A DNA stretch of 64,000 bases. Source: Sporanaerobacter acetigenes DSM 13106. GTDB taxonomy: Bacteria; Bacillota; Clostridia; Tissierellales; Sporanaerobacteraceae. The notes under the pieces are model-generated. The model saw only the letters and a program-made list of their open reading frames with translations. It made no database searches and was not told the DNA's origin. Below are positions 36,418-44,539 of the stretch, piece by piece; position 1 is the stretch's first letter, and every line of letters starts with the position of its first letter. The stretch spans positions 62,001 to 126,000 of the forward strand of contig NZ_FQXR01000006.1 of the NCBI RefSeq assembly GCF_900130025.1. Direction: 5' to 3'. Made by a program: the position numbers and the translations under genes.

Positions 36418-36450
36418 AGCCAAGTCAGAATTAAAATTCCTGACTTGGCT
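36418..36450 (-). terminator. Terminator of the DegV gene
   Basis: An 11-bp stem agccaagtcag / ctgacttggct with an aattaaaattc loop, at the end of the DegV gene. Confidence 0.8.
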
Positions 36451-37309
36451 TTTCATTTAAGAAAAATACTGATAGCGTTCCTGGACCTGAGTGTGCTCCT
36501 ATTGCACATCCTATAATATTTATTACAAAATCTGTACACCCATATTTTTCTTCAATCATTTCCTTTAATTTAAGTGCTCCTTCTAAATCATCCCCATGAT
36601 TTATACCAATAGTTTGATTTTTTAAATCTGCATTGCCTCCACGTTCTTCCATGATTTCTAGCATTCTATTTAAAACTTTATTTCTTCCTCTTACCTTTTC
36701 AGCTGGCCTTAATGTACCATCTTCCGGTATATCTAGTATAGGCTTTATATTTAGTAACCCTCCTACAAATGCTTGAGCTCTAGATACCCTTCCTCCTCTA
36801 AATAAGTACTCTAAATTATCTACAGTAAATATATGTTCAATATGTGCTACATAAAAATCCAACATCTTCAATATTTCCTCTTTTGATTTGCCTTCCTTTG
36901 CCATTTTAGCAGCTTTATACACTAAAAGTCCAAAGCCTACAGAAGCTGATCTAGAATCAACTATATCAAGATCTAGATTAGAATATCTTTCCTTAATAGA
37001 ATCCCTGACTATTAAGGAAGTATTATAAGTTCCTGATAATCCTGATGAAAAACATATATATATAGTACTTTCACCACTTTTAGCTATTTCTTCAAATTTT
37101 TCTTCAAACATATATGGTGGAATTTGCGATGTTTTATAAACTACTCCATTTCTCATGTCATCGTACATCTTCTTTGGATCGATTGTGACTTTGTCTAAAT
37201 ATTCTTCATCATCCTTACTTACAAGTATAGGTAATATGTCAATATTATACTCTTCTAATATTTCATCAGGCAAATCACAAGCACTATCAGATAAAATTTT
37301 TACTGCCAT
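36431..37309 (-). CDS. DegV-family fatty-acid-binding protein
   Basis: A 292-residue cytoplasmic protein with the two-domain DegV fold: VKILSDSACDLP at the start, YKTSQIPPYMFEEKF, ICFSSGLSGTYN and LEYLFRGGRVSRAQAFVGGLLNIKPIL in pieces. DegV/FakB proteins hold a single fatty acid and, with the FakA kinase, deliver acyl-phosphate to lipid synthesis. No fakA is nearby. The GAHSGPGTLSVFF C-terminus is typical. Assignment to the family is firm; the bound lipid is not known. Confidence 0.92.
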   Translation of the reverse strand: MAVKILSDSACDLPDEILEEYNIDILPILVSKDDEEYLDKVTIDPKKMYDDMRNGVVYKTSQIPPYMFEEKFEEIAKSGESTIYICFSSGLSGTYNTSLIVRDSIKERYSNLDLDIVDSRSASVGFGLLVYKAAKMAKEGKSKEEILKMLDFYVAHIEHIFTVDNLEYLFRGGRVSRAQAFVGGLLNIKPILDIPEDGTLRPAEKVRGRNKVLNRMLEIMEERGGNADLKNQTIGINHGDDLEGALKLKEMIEEKYGCTDFVINIIGCAIGAHSGPGTLSVFFLNEKPSQEF

Positions 37310-37446
37310 AAAAATCCCCCCTATTTCTTTTATTCATTATAATATATAACTATCATTCTGTAAATCCTGTATTAGAAAAGAAAAATCAGTAATATAAATA
37401 CAAATGTAAGAATAAATTATATTAGAACATTTTGAGGGGTGAATCT

Positions 37447-37542
37447 ATGAAATTTTTCTTTATTAGAAAAAAAATGCTATATACTATATTGACAATTGTC
37501 ATAATTCTTATTGTGGTTCTTATTTTATTTTCTATTCTTTAG
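37447..37542 (+). CDS. Possible 31-residue single-span membrane peptide
   Basis: ATG to TAG, 31 residues: a basic start (MKFFFIRKKM) and one long hydrophobic stretch of Ile/Leu/Val. GAGGGGTG lies five bases before the ATG. It resembles the N-terminal membrane anchor of larger envelope proteins (for example sporulation polysaccharide deacetylases), so it may be a real small membrane protein or the remnant of one. No homology can be claimed by eye. Confidence 0.45.
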   Translation: MKFFFIRKKMLYTILTIVIILIVVLILFSIL

Positions 37543-37601
37543 TTATTAATATATAACAATATGGGTATTTATATGAAAAAGACTTAGAAAGGAAGACTTA
37601 T

Positions 37602-38384
37602 ATGGATAAAATTTTAAATTCAAACAATGTAATGCTCGTAGGTATGTTGTCAAGCCTATTTGCAGGGCTTTTAACTGCTGTAGGTGCCTTGCCCATATTT
37701 TTGACTAAGAATATTTCTGATAAAATGTTGGACACCTTATTGGGGTTTGCTGCTGGTGTAATGTTGGCCGCCACGTCTTTTTCACTTGTCATACCAAGTA
37801 TTGAATATGGTGGTGGAGGTCCTAAAAGCGCATTAATAACTGCAATAGGTATATTAGCAGGTGGAATTTTTTTAGATTTAACTGATAAATACTCGCCACA
37901 TGTTCATTTGTTGGATGAACGTACTGAAGGAAAAAGTTCTTCCTTGGCTAGAATCTGGTTATTCATCATAGCCATAACTATTCACAACTTTCCAGAAGGA
38001 TTAGCTGTAGGAGTAGGCTTTGGAGATAACAATATTGCAAATGGATTGACTCTAGCGATAGGTATAGGAATTCAAAATATGCCAGAAGGTTTGGCTGTAG
38101 CATTGGCATTAGTAAGAGAAAAATATCCACCTTCAAAAGCTTTCTTTATTGCACTTCTAACTGGACTAGTAGAACCTATAGGTGGACTTTTAGGCTTGTG
38201 GCTTGTAAAAGTATTCAAACCTATATTGCCCTTCATTTTAGCTTTTGCTGCTGGAGCAATGCTATTTGTTATAAGTGATGAGATCATACCAGAAACTCAT
38301 AGAGGTGGACATGAAAGATCTGCTACTTACGGTATAATGATAGGATTTGTCGTGATGATGTTTTTAGACATAACATTAGGATAA
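37602..38384 (+). CDS. ZIP-family metal transporter
   Basis: A 260-residue membrane protein with about eight helices and the conserved metal-site helices HNFPEGLAVG and QNMPEGLAVA (helices 4 and 5), plus GLVEPIGG and DEIIPETHR. These mark the ZupT/GufA group, which imports zinc and other divalent metals. A short His-containing loop (SPHVHLLDE) follows the third helix. It starts after GAAAGGAAGAC and stands alone; it ends in a hairpin shared with the convergent Spo0E-like gene. Confidence 0.9.
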   Translation: MDKILNSNNVMLVGMLSSLFAGLLTAVGALPIFLTKNISDKMLDTLLGFAAGVMLAATSFSLVIPSIEYGGGGPKSALITAIGILAGGIFLDLTDKYSPHVHLLDERTEGKSSSLARIWLFIIAITIHNFPEGLAVGVGFGDNNIANGLTLAIGIGIQNMPEGLAVALALVREKYPPSKAFFIALLTGLVEPIGGLLGLWLVKVFKPILPFILAFAAGAMLFVISDEIIPETHRGGHERSATYGIMIGFVVMMFLDITLG

Positions 38385-38389
38385 AACAT

Positions 38390-38409
38390 AGGCTGCTAAT
38401 CAGCAGCCT
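38390..38409. terminator. Bidirectional terminator
   Basis: Stem aggctgct / agcagcct with an aatc loop, between the convergent ZIP transporter and Spo0E-like genes; the Spo0E-like stop codon is inside it. Confidence 0.75.
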
Positions 38410-38584
38410 TATCTTCTTTAAATTCTTTTTCCAAAAGGTAATATTTGTATATTAGCTCATCTAAATCCATACTAATTTTTAGTAATTTTTGTCTATTTAC
38501 ATTTCCTTCAACTAACTTATTTAATTCTTCTCTTTTCATTGTAATTTCATCCTTTAGCACTTCTAAAGAAGTTTTCCCAGTCAT
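38396..38584 (-). CDS. Spo0E-family aspartyl-phosphate phosphatase
   Basis: A 62-residue helical protein. The family motif S-x-x-L-D-x-L-I-x-x-Y-Y is present as SMDLDELIYKYY. Spo0E-like proteins dephosphorylate Spo0A~P and delay sporulation. Length and two-helix layout fit. It stands alone. A direct sign that the organism has the Spo0A sporulation pathway. Confidence 0.85.
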   Translation of the reverse strand: MTGKTSLEVLKDEITMKREELNKLVEGNVNRQKLLKISMDLDELIYKYYLLEKEFKEDKAAD

Positions 38585-38782
38585 ATCTCTCTAATCCCTC
38601 TTTCTTTAGTTCTTATTGTATTTAATACCACAAAACTTGATAAGATAACCATGGTTATCAAAAATATCTTATTTTGCAGCTAATTGTTTTCAACATACCT
38701 TATAATTATAGCAATTTTTAAACAAAAAAACATAAAAACTTTTCTCTTTTATTTTGCATGATTTTATCTTTTATTATGATTT

Positions 38783-38811
38783 TTGACTTATTTAACACAA
38801 TAGTTTATATT
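38783..38811 (+). promoter_or_regulatory. Sigma-A promoter of pepT
   Basis: TTGACT (38783-38788), 17-bp spacer, TATATT (38806-38811), about 55 bases before the pepT start. Confidence 0.6.
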
Positions 38812-38865
38812 TTTTTAGAAAAATAGTATAATTATATATATAATATCTTTTAGGAGGCTAGAAAT

Positions 38866-40098
38866 ATGTCTAATGTTGTTGAACGTTTTTTAAGATATGT
38901 AAAGTATGAAACTACATCATGTGAAGATTCAAATACTGTTCCTAGTACTGAAAATCAGATTATATTTGCAAGAGAACTGGGAAAAGAACTTAAAGAATTG
39001 GGTCTTTCAGATGTATCTGTAGATGAAAATGGATATGTTATGGCAACTTTAACTTCTAATGTTGATAAACAAGTTCCAACTATAGGCTTTATTTCCCATA
39101 TGGATACAAGTCCAGATATGTCAGGTGAAGATGTAAGCCCTAAAATAATAAAAAACTATGATGGAGAAGATATTGTACTCAATGAATCTAAAAATATTGT
39201 ACTATCACCAGATGATTTTCCTGAACTTAAACTTTATATTGGAAAAGAGCTTATAACAACTGATGGAACTACGCTTCTAGGGGCTGATGATAAGGCTGGA
39301 ATAGCTGAAATAGTTACAGCAATGGAATACTTGATTCAAAATCCACAAATACCTCATGGGACTATAAAAATAGGTTTTACCCCTGATGAAGAAATAGGTA
39401 GTGGTGCTGATCACTTTGATATAGCTAAATTTGATGCTCAATATGCATATACTGTTGATGGTGGCCCATTGGGAGAACTTGAATACGAAAACTTCAATGC
39501 AGCAGGAGTTAAAATTCATATACAAGGTAGAAATGTTCATCCAGGCTCTGCAAAAAACAAGATGATAAATTCTATGATTGTAGCTATGGAATTAAATAAT
39601 ATGCTACCCGTAAATGAAAGACCTGAATATACTGAAGAATATGAAGGATTTTTCCATCTTGTAGGCATGAGAGGAACAGTAGAATATACTACAATTGAAT
39701 ATATAATTAGAGACCACAATAAAGATAAATTTGAGCAAAAAAAGAATCTTATAAATCAAATAGTTAAGTTTTTAAATGTGAAATATGGAAATATTATATC
39801 AATTGAAATAAAAGACCAATATTACAACATGAAAGAAAAAATCGAGCCAGTAATACATATTGTAAATATGGCTAAAAGAGCTATGGAGGAAGTAGGAGTA
39901 GAACCATTGATTAGCCCTATAAGAGGAGGTACTGATGGAGCTAGACTTTCATATATGGGACTTCCTTGCCCAAATCTATTTACTGGTGGGCACAATTTTC
40001 ATGGAAAATTTGAATATATTCCTACTTTTGCTATGGAAAAGGCAGTTGAAGTCATACTTAAAATAGTAGAATTGAACAATGATATAACTATATCTTAA
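38866..40098 (+). CDS. pepT: Peptidase T (tripeptide aminopeptidase)
   Basis: A zinc aminopeptidase of the M20 family that removes the first residue of tripeptides. The 410 residues show [11 protein letters not shown] (first zinc His and catalytic Asp), [12 protein letters not shown] (bridging Asp), [15 protein letters not shown] (catalytic Glu pair), [18 protein letters not shown], the dimerisation-domain [23 protein letters not shown] and [13 protein letters not shown] (last zinc His). Ribosome site GGAGG. It complements the two peptide importers of this window. Own promoter and terminator. Confidence 0.95.
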   Translation: MSNVVERFLRYVKYETTSCEDSNTVPSTENQIIFARELGKELKELGLSDVSVDENGYVMATLTSNVDKQVPTIGFISHMDTSPDMSGEDVSPKIIKNYDGEDIVLNESKNIVLSPDDFPELKLYIGKELITTDGTTLLGADDKAGIAEIVTAMEYLIQNPQIPHGTIKIGFTPDEEIGSGADHFDIAKFDAQYAYTVDGGPLGELEYENFNAAGVKIHIQGRNVHPGSAKNKMINSMIVAMELNNMLPVNERPEYTEEYEGFFHLVGMRGTVEYTTIEYIIRDHNKDKFEQKKNLINQIVKFLNVKYGNIISIEIKDQYYNMKEKIEPVIHIVNMAKRAMEEVGVEPLISPIRGGTDGARLSYMGLPCPNLFTGGHNFHGKFEYIPTFAMEKAVEVILKIVELNNDITIS

Positions 40099-40119
40099 AT
40101 TATTTATAAATAATTTTTT

Positions 40120-40154
40120 AAAAAAGTGCATCTTAAAAACAGATGCACTTTTTT
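40120..40154. terminator. Bidirectional terminator after pepT
   Basis: Stem aaaaaagtgcatct / agatgcactttttt with a 7-base loop, between pepT and the convergent membrane-protein gene. Confidence 0.85.
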
Positions 40155-40157
40155 TCA

Positions 40158-41180
40158 TTATGCTGCCACTTTTTTTCTTTTTCTCACTATATAATCAACA
40201 AGGGTCACTATACCTGTAAATATTATTCTAAAATAGTAGCTAATAGCTCTCCAAAGAAGTAAGGCATATACTATTAATCCCGGTGAAAATAAAGGCTTAA
40301 ATAGCAAATAATACCCACCTTCTGAAGCTCCCGCTGTTCCTGGTGTGGGAATATAAGAAGCTGCCATATAAACTAGTGATTGTATAGCTATAATATCTAT
40401 AAATGTTGCTTCACTAAGCCCTAATGCTAAATATACAAAATAAGTTATACTAAAATAAAAAGTTAATTCTATTATATTGAGAATCAATAAAAGTACCGCA
40501 TTCTTTCTATTTTCTTTTATTTTTTGTACACTCTGCATATATTCTTCCATTGCTGTATCTAATCTATTTACATATTTATCAATATCCTTCATGATTTTCA
40601 TCTTATTTAAAAATTTATAAACATATAATACTATAGGCTTTATCCATTCTGGTCTATAAAATAATAGAATTATTCCAACTAAAACTAATAAATTTAACAC
40701 AAACCCTACTATAACAAATGGAAGTGCTGCTTTAGCTTTGCTAAATATAAAACTCAATTTCAGCATGAACATTACAAGAGAATAAAAAGTAACCGCCATT
40801 TGATATATTATGAATTTATTGAAAAGTATCAGTGAACCTTTGGGAACTGATATGTCTTCTTTACTCATTAAATATACTTGGACTGGTTGACCTCCTGTTG
40901 AAAAAGGAGTAATTGCACTATAATATTGTCCTATAATGGCAATTTTCAAGGATTTAAGATATCTGACCTTTCCATGAACTGTTTTTGTGATTATATTCAA
41001 TATTAGTCCATCGAAAATCCAATCTCCTAACATCATACTTAAAGCTAAAACCAAGTAAATCATATTTGTATTGCTTATAAGTCCAGGCAAGTCTTTTAAG
41101 TTTTCACTAGTTAGAATTATGACAAGAGTCACACCAGTAATAAGAATTCCAAGCAAATAATTTATTTTTTTCTTATCCAT
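40158..41180 (-). CDS. Flippase-like UPF0104/LPG_synthase_TM membrane protein
   Basis: A 340-residue integral membrane protein with about eight helices. The motifs GQYYSAITPFSTGGQPVQ and IPTPGTAGASEGGY are those of the lysylphosphatidylglycerol synthase transmembrane region (AglD/YbhN/MprF flippase part). There is no soluble aminoacyltransferase domain, so it cannot itself make lysyl-PG; lipid flipping is plausible but unproven. ATG 41180 is chosen because TTGGAG lies six bases before it; a TTG at 41192 is within the ribosome site. Confidence 0.85.
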   Translation of the reverse strand: MDKKKINYLLGILITGVTLVIILTSENLKDLPGLISNTNMIYLVLALSMMLGDWIFDGLILNIITKTVHGKVRYLKSLKIAIIGQYYSAITPFSTGGQPVQVYLMSKEDISVPKGSLILFNKFIIYQMAVTFYSLVMFMLKLSFIFSKAKAALPFVIVGFVLNLLVLVGIILLFYRPEWIKPIVLYVYKFLNKMKIMKDIDKYVNRLDTAMEEYMQSVQKIKENRKNAVLLLILNIIELTFYFSITYFVYLALGLSEATFIDIIAIQSLVYMAASYIPTPGTAGASEGGYYLLFKPLFSPGLIVYALLLWRAISYYFRIIFTGIVTLVDYIVRKRKKVAA

Positions 41181-41228
41181 AAATTTCTCCAACCTTCTTC
41201 TAATATAAGATTTAAATTTTATTAATTG

Positions 41229-42071
41229 TTATATCCATATTTTCTTATTTAAGTCCAAATATTTTTTCATATCTTTTAAATATGCATCTCCTACGGATTT
41301 TACTATTATATTATTTACAGAATCGTATTTTCTTTTATCTATGCTACTAATGGGAAGTACATTAACTGACGTTCCCGTCATAAAAGATGCATTTATTTTA
41401 GATAAATCTTCTATATGAATATTTTCCTCCACTACTTTTAAACCCAATTTATTGCAAACTTCCATTATATGATTTCTTGTAACTCCTAAAAGCACATCTC
41501 CCTTTGGAGCAGTATAGAGTATTTCATCTTTTACAAAAAACATATTGGACCTACTTCCTTCAGTTATATATCCTTGATTATTTACAAGAAGTGCTTCAAA
41601 AGCATTATTTTCTTCTATTTTTCTATTCACATCCTCCTTAAAAGAAACATTGAGTATCTTAGCATTTGGATTTTCTCTTTCAAAATGATATAAAATAGTA
41701 TGAATACCTTCCATATAAACTCTTGATTCTGGATAATAGCTTTTTATAAAATAAGCTAAAAAAACTTGTCCTTTCCCTTGAATTTCAGTACACAGTAATT
41801 TTATATTCAAATTCTCAACATTGTTCTCTTTTATTAATTTTTTTATATCTTCTTCTATTTCTTTATCAGTTCTATATATCTGATAGTCAACAATATCTGA
41901 TGATTTTCTCATTCTTTCTAAATGCTCTTCTAAAAAAAGCGGTACTCCTTTTATAACTCTTATAACTTCATAAATAGGAGGTTTGTTTATATTCTTAAAT
42001 ACATTTATTCCTCTATTTTCAATAATTTCTCCATTCATAACAAAATAGTCTCTAATAGCTTCATTTTTCAT
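41229..42071 (-). CDS. PLP-dependent class IV aminotransferase family protein
   Basis: A 280-residue protein of the branched-chain aminotransferase / D-amino-acid aminotransferase / aminodeoxychorismate lyase fold. Lys138 (NAKILN) occupies the PLP-lysine position relative to the conserved EALLVNNQGYITEGSRSNMFFV segment, and GVTRNHIMEV plus MTGTSVNVLPI match the C-terminal cofactor-phosphate region. The start (YFVMNGEII) fits. Which of the three reactions it performs cannot be settled; no folate or branched-chain genes are adjacent. Lies 48 bases before the flippase-like gene. Confidence 0.85.
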   Translation of the reverse strand: MKNEAIRDYFVMNGEIIENRGINVFKNINKPPIYEVIRVIKGVPLFLEEHLERMRKSSDIVDYQIYRTDKEIEEDIKKLIKENNVENLNIKLLCTEIQGKGQVFLAYFIKSYYPESRVYMEGIHTILYHFERENPNAKILNVSFKEDVNRKIEENNAFEALLVNNQGYITEGSRSNMFFVKDEILYTAPKGDVLLGVTRNHIMEVCNKLGLKVVEENIHIEDLSKINASFMTGTSVNVLPISSIDKRKYDSVNNIIVKSVGDAYLKDMKKYLDLNKKIWI

Positions 42072-42129
42072 TTGTATCTACCCCCTTATTTTCTAAAATA
42101 AAGTATACCACAACATCTTAAATTTGACA

Positions 42130-42921
42130 CTATTTTTCTAATGCTTCAAGATTTTTAAGCACTATATCCCTCTTTATCTTCAATAAATTGCTATTATTTA
42201 ATTTTAGCACTTCTTTCATATCTTGAATGGAAAAACTAATTTTATCTACATTTTTGCTTTTCTCCTTGTCTTTAGCCAATTTAATTCTCATATTATTTAT
42301 ATAGTTTTCCCCTTCTGTCAAAACTTCTTTGGAAGCGTCTATTTCTCCTTTTTCTGCTAACAAATAAGATTTATAAGTACAATATTTTATTTTGCTTATA
42401 TCTCCTTTTATCTCATCTTTGTATAAATCAAAAAAAGATGCCAAATTTTTATATACTTCACTGCCACTATTTAATATATTAAAACTATCTCTGTTTTCAA
42501 TAGCCAGTGTCAGAGAATTTATACTTTCCTCAAATTTAAGAGTACTGTCCGCAGTTATCCCTTTTTTAGCTCCTTCAATTTCATATGCATTCCAATATTT
42601 ATGAATGTCATTTATGCTTTTATTCATACTATCCCAAAGTTTCTGTATTTCTTCAGCCTTATTTTTTGCATCTTTTTCTTTATCTTTTTGATTTTCAATC
42701 CCTTTAACTTCGTTACTCGGTTCAGGTTTAATTGCTACTTTTTTTACCTCTTCTACATCTTTAAGAATAGAATTTACATTTTCTAAAATAGCATTTAAAC
42801 TTTGGGGAGCCTTATCTTTTTTTTCATACGCATTTGGCTTCTTAGAAGGATTTGTTTTACAAGAAGAAACTAAAAATAAAACAATAAATATATTTAATAA
42901 TACCATGATTTTTTTTCTCAA
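42130..42921 (-). CDS. Hypothetical lipoprotein
   Basis: A 263-residue protein with a lipoprotein signal (LVSSC, Cys21), then a low-complexity Lys/Glu/Asp-rich stretch (about 55-90) and a helical C-terminal half. No family recognised. The helical region (WDSMNKSINDIHKYWNAYE, then KNLASFFDLYKDEIKG) looks like a coiled or TPR-like helix bundle. It is read in the same direction as the aminotransferase and flippase-like genes, but cotranscription is uncertain since a possible promoter lies in the 58-bp gap. Confidence 0.7.
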   Translation of the reverse strand: MRKKIMVLLNIFIVLFLVSSCKTNPSKKPNAYEKKDKAPQSLNAILENVNSILKDVEEVKKVAIKPEPSNEVKGIENQKDKEKDAKNKAEEIQKLWDSMNKSINDIHKYWNAYEIEGAKKGITADSTLKFEESINSLTLAIENRDSFNILNSGSEVYKNLASFFDLYKDEIKGDISKIKYCTYKSYLLAEKGEIDASKEVLTEGENYINNMRIKLAKDKEKSKNVDKISFSIQDMKEVLKLNNSNLLKIKRDIVLKNLEALEK

Positions 42922-42968
42922 TCATTACCACCTCGATTTTAGTATAACCAGAGGTGATTTTTTTTATG

Positions 42969-44426
42969 TTAAAGAATTGGAGACAAAAGTCTTGAAACTG
43001 ATTCTTTAAATTTTACAATAAAAGATCTCTTTCTGTATTTTTCTATTGTGACTTCCCTGCAATTTTTCAAATCTTCGTATATTTTTTCTGTTATTTCTCT
43101 ATTTATCTTTTCATCATATATAAATGCATTTACTTCAAAATTTAGTTTGAAACTTCTTATGTCTAAATTTGCCGTACCTACAGATGAAACTACATTGTCC
43201 ATCACAATCACCTTACTATGCATAAATCCTCCCTGATACGTATAAAACTTGACTCCTGCTTGAAGAAGCTCACCTATATAAGACAAACTAGCCCAATATA
43301 CAAAAGGATGATCTGGTTTAGATGGGATAATAACCCTCACATCAACTCCAGACAGACCAGCTATTTTTAATGCTTCTAATATACTATCATCAGGTATAAA
43401 ATATGGAGTTTGAATGTAAACCTTACTTCTTGCATTTATAATCATTTTAAGATATCCATCTTTTATACTAGTCCATTTAGAGTCTGGACCAGATGAAACT
43501 ATTTGAATCCCCGTTTCACCCTGAGCCAGAATTTTAGGAAAATATTTTTCGCTTACTTCTATCTCAGTACTTGATGCAAACCTCCAATCAAGCAAGAACC
43601 TCCATTGCAACCCCTTTACTGCACTTCCTCTAATCTTTGCATGAGTATCTCTCCAATACCCAAATTTTTTAGAGTACCCTATATATTCATCGCCAATATT
43701 AAATCCTCCTACATATCCTACTTTACCATCTATAATACAAATTTTCCTATGATTCCTATAATTAATTCTTATACTTAAATAAGGCGAAAATGGTGGAAAA
43801 AAGCAAGCAACTTCACCACCAGCTTTAATTAGCTCCTTAAAAAAACCTCTTGGCAGTGTCCTACCTCCCATACCATCATATATTAGTTTAACTTCTAAAC
43901 CTTCTTTTGCTTTTTTGGTTAGTTCTTTAACTATTTGGGTTGAAATAGTATCACTTCTAATAATATAATATTCCATATGAATATATTCTTTTGCATTTTC
44001 TATACTCTTCAACAAAGAATTAAATTTATCTAATCCTGAAAAAAATAGCTCTACATCATTATCTTGAGTATAGATAGACTCATTACTCATAAGATGAAAT
44101 TGAATAATATCTTCATATTCTACCACTTTTGGTTCATTATAATTAAACTCGTTCTTTTCAATAAACTTTTCCTGAGTAGCAACAATATCTTTAAAATATG
44201 CATCTTCTTCTTCTTTAATTTTAAACATTTTCTTCTTTCTTAAGTCTTGTCCCAAAAATAGATAAATTAAAAATCCAATACCAGGCAAGAAAAAAAGAAT
44301 CATAAGCCATAGCCAAGTAATAGTAGGATTCCTTCTCTCAAAGAAAACCAACAGTATGGCTAACAAAATATTGATTAAAAGAATATTGTCTACTATCCAT
44401 TTTAAAGCATCAACAACATAATTCAT
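42969..44426 (-). CDS. cls: Cardiolipin synthase (phospholipase D family)
   Basis: Condenses two phosphatidylglycerols to cardiolipin at the membrane. The 485 residues have two N-terminal helices (about 12-30 and 35-57) and both HKD catalytic motifs: HRKICIIDGKVGYVGGFN (about 223) and HSKVIVMDNVVSSVGTANLD (about 403), each with the H-x-K-x4-D pattern. Also present is the PLDc_N region ending in YLFLGQDLRKKK. Length is typical. Stands alone, read towards the lipoprotein gene. Confidence 0.94.
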   Translation of the reverse strand: MNYVVDALKWIVDNILLINILLAILLVFFERRNPTITWLWLMILFFLPGIGFLIYLFLGQDLRKKKMFKIKEEEDAYFKDIVATQEKFIEKNEFNYNEPKVVEYEDIIQFHLMSNESIYTQDNDVELFFSGLDKFNSLLKSIENAKEYIHMEYYIIRSDTISTQIVKELTKKAKEGLEVKLIYDGMGGRTLPRGFFKELIKAGGEVACFFPPFSPYLSIRINYRNHRKICIIDGKVGYVGGFNIGDEYIGYSKKFGYWRDTHAKIRGSAVKGLQWRFLLDWRFASSTEIEVSEKYFPKILAQGETGIQIVSSGPDSKWTSIKDGYLKMIINARSKVYIQTPYFIPDDSILEALKIAGLSGVDVRVIIPSKPDHPFVYWASLSYIGELLQAGVKFYTYQGGFMHSKVIVMDNVVSSVGTANLDIRSFKLNFEVNAFIYDEKINREITEKIYEDLKNCREVTIEKYRKRSFIVKFKESVSRLLSPIL

Positions 44427-44498
44427 GGCATCACCTACACATTTTTTATCAAACTATAAATTATATTATACCATATCATCATTACTATTAAAATTGCC

Positions 44499-44527
44499 AA
44501 AAAGGAGCATTAAAAATGCTCCTTTTT
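44499..44527 (-). terminator. Terminator of typA
   Basis: A perfect 12-bp stem aaaaaggagcat / atgctccttttt, loop taaaa, just after the typA stop. Confidence 0.9.
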
Positions 44528-44539
44528 CGCTATTCATAT

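Noticed and set aside
37602-38384. ZIP transporter and cadA considered as one zinc-homeostasis unit
   Set aside because: They are 26 kb apart and share no operator; no zinc-regulator site was seen before the ZIP gene.
40158-41180. MprF (lysyl-phosphatidylglycerol synthase)
   Set aside because: Only the flippase-like membrane part is present; the soluble lysyl-transferase domain is missing.
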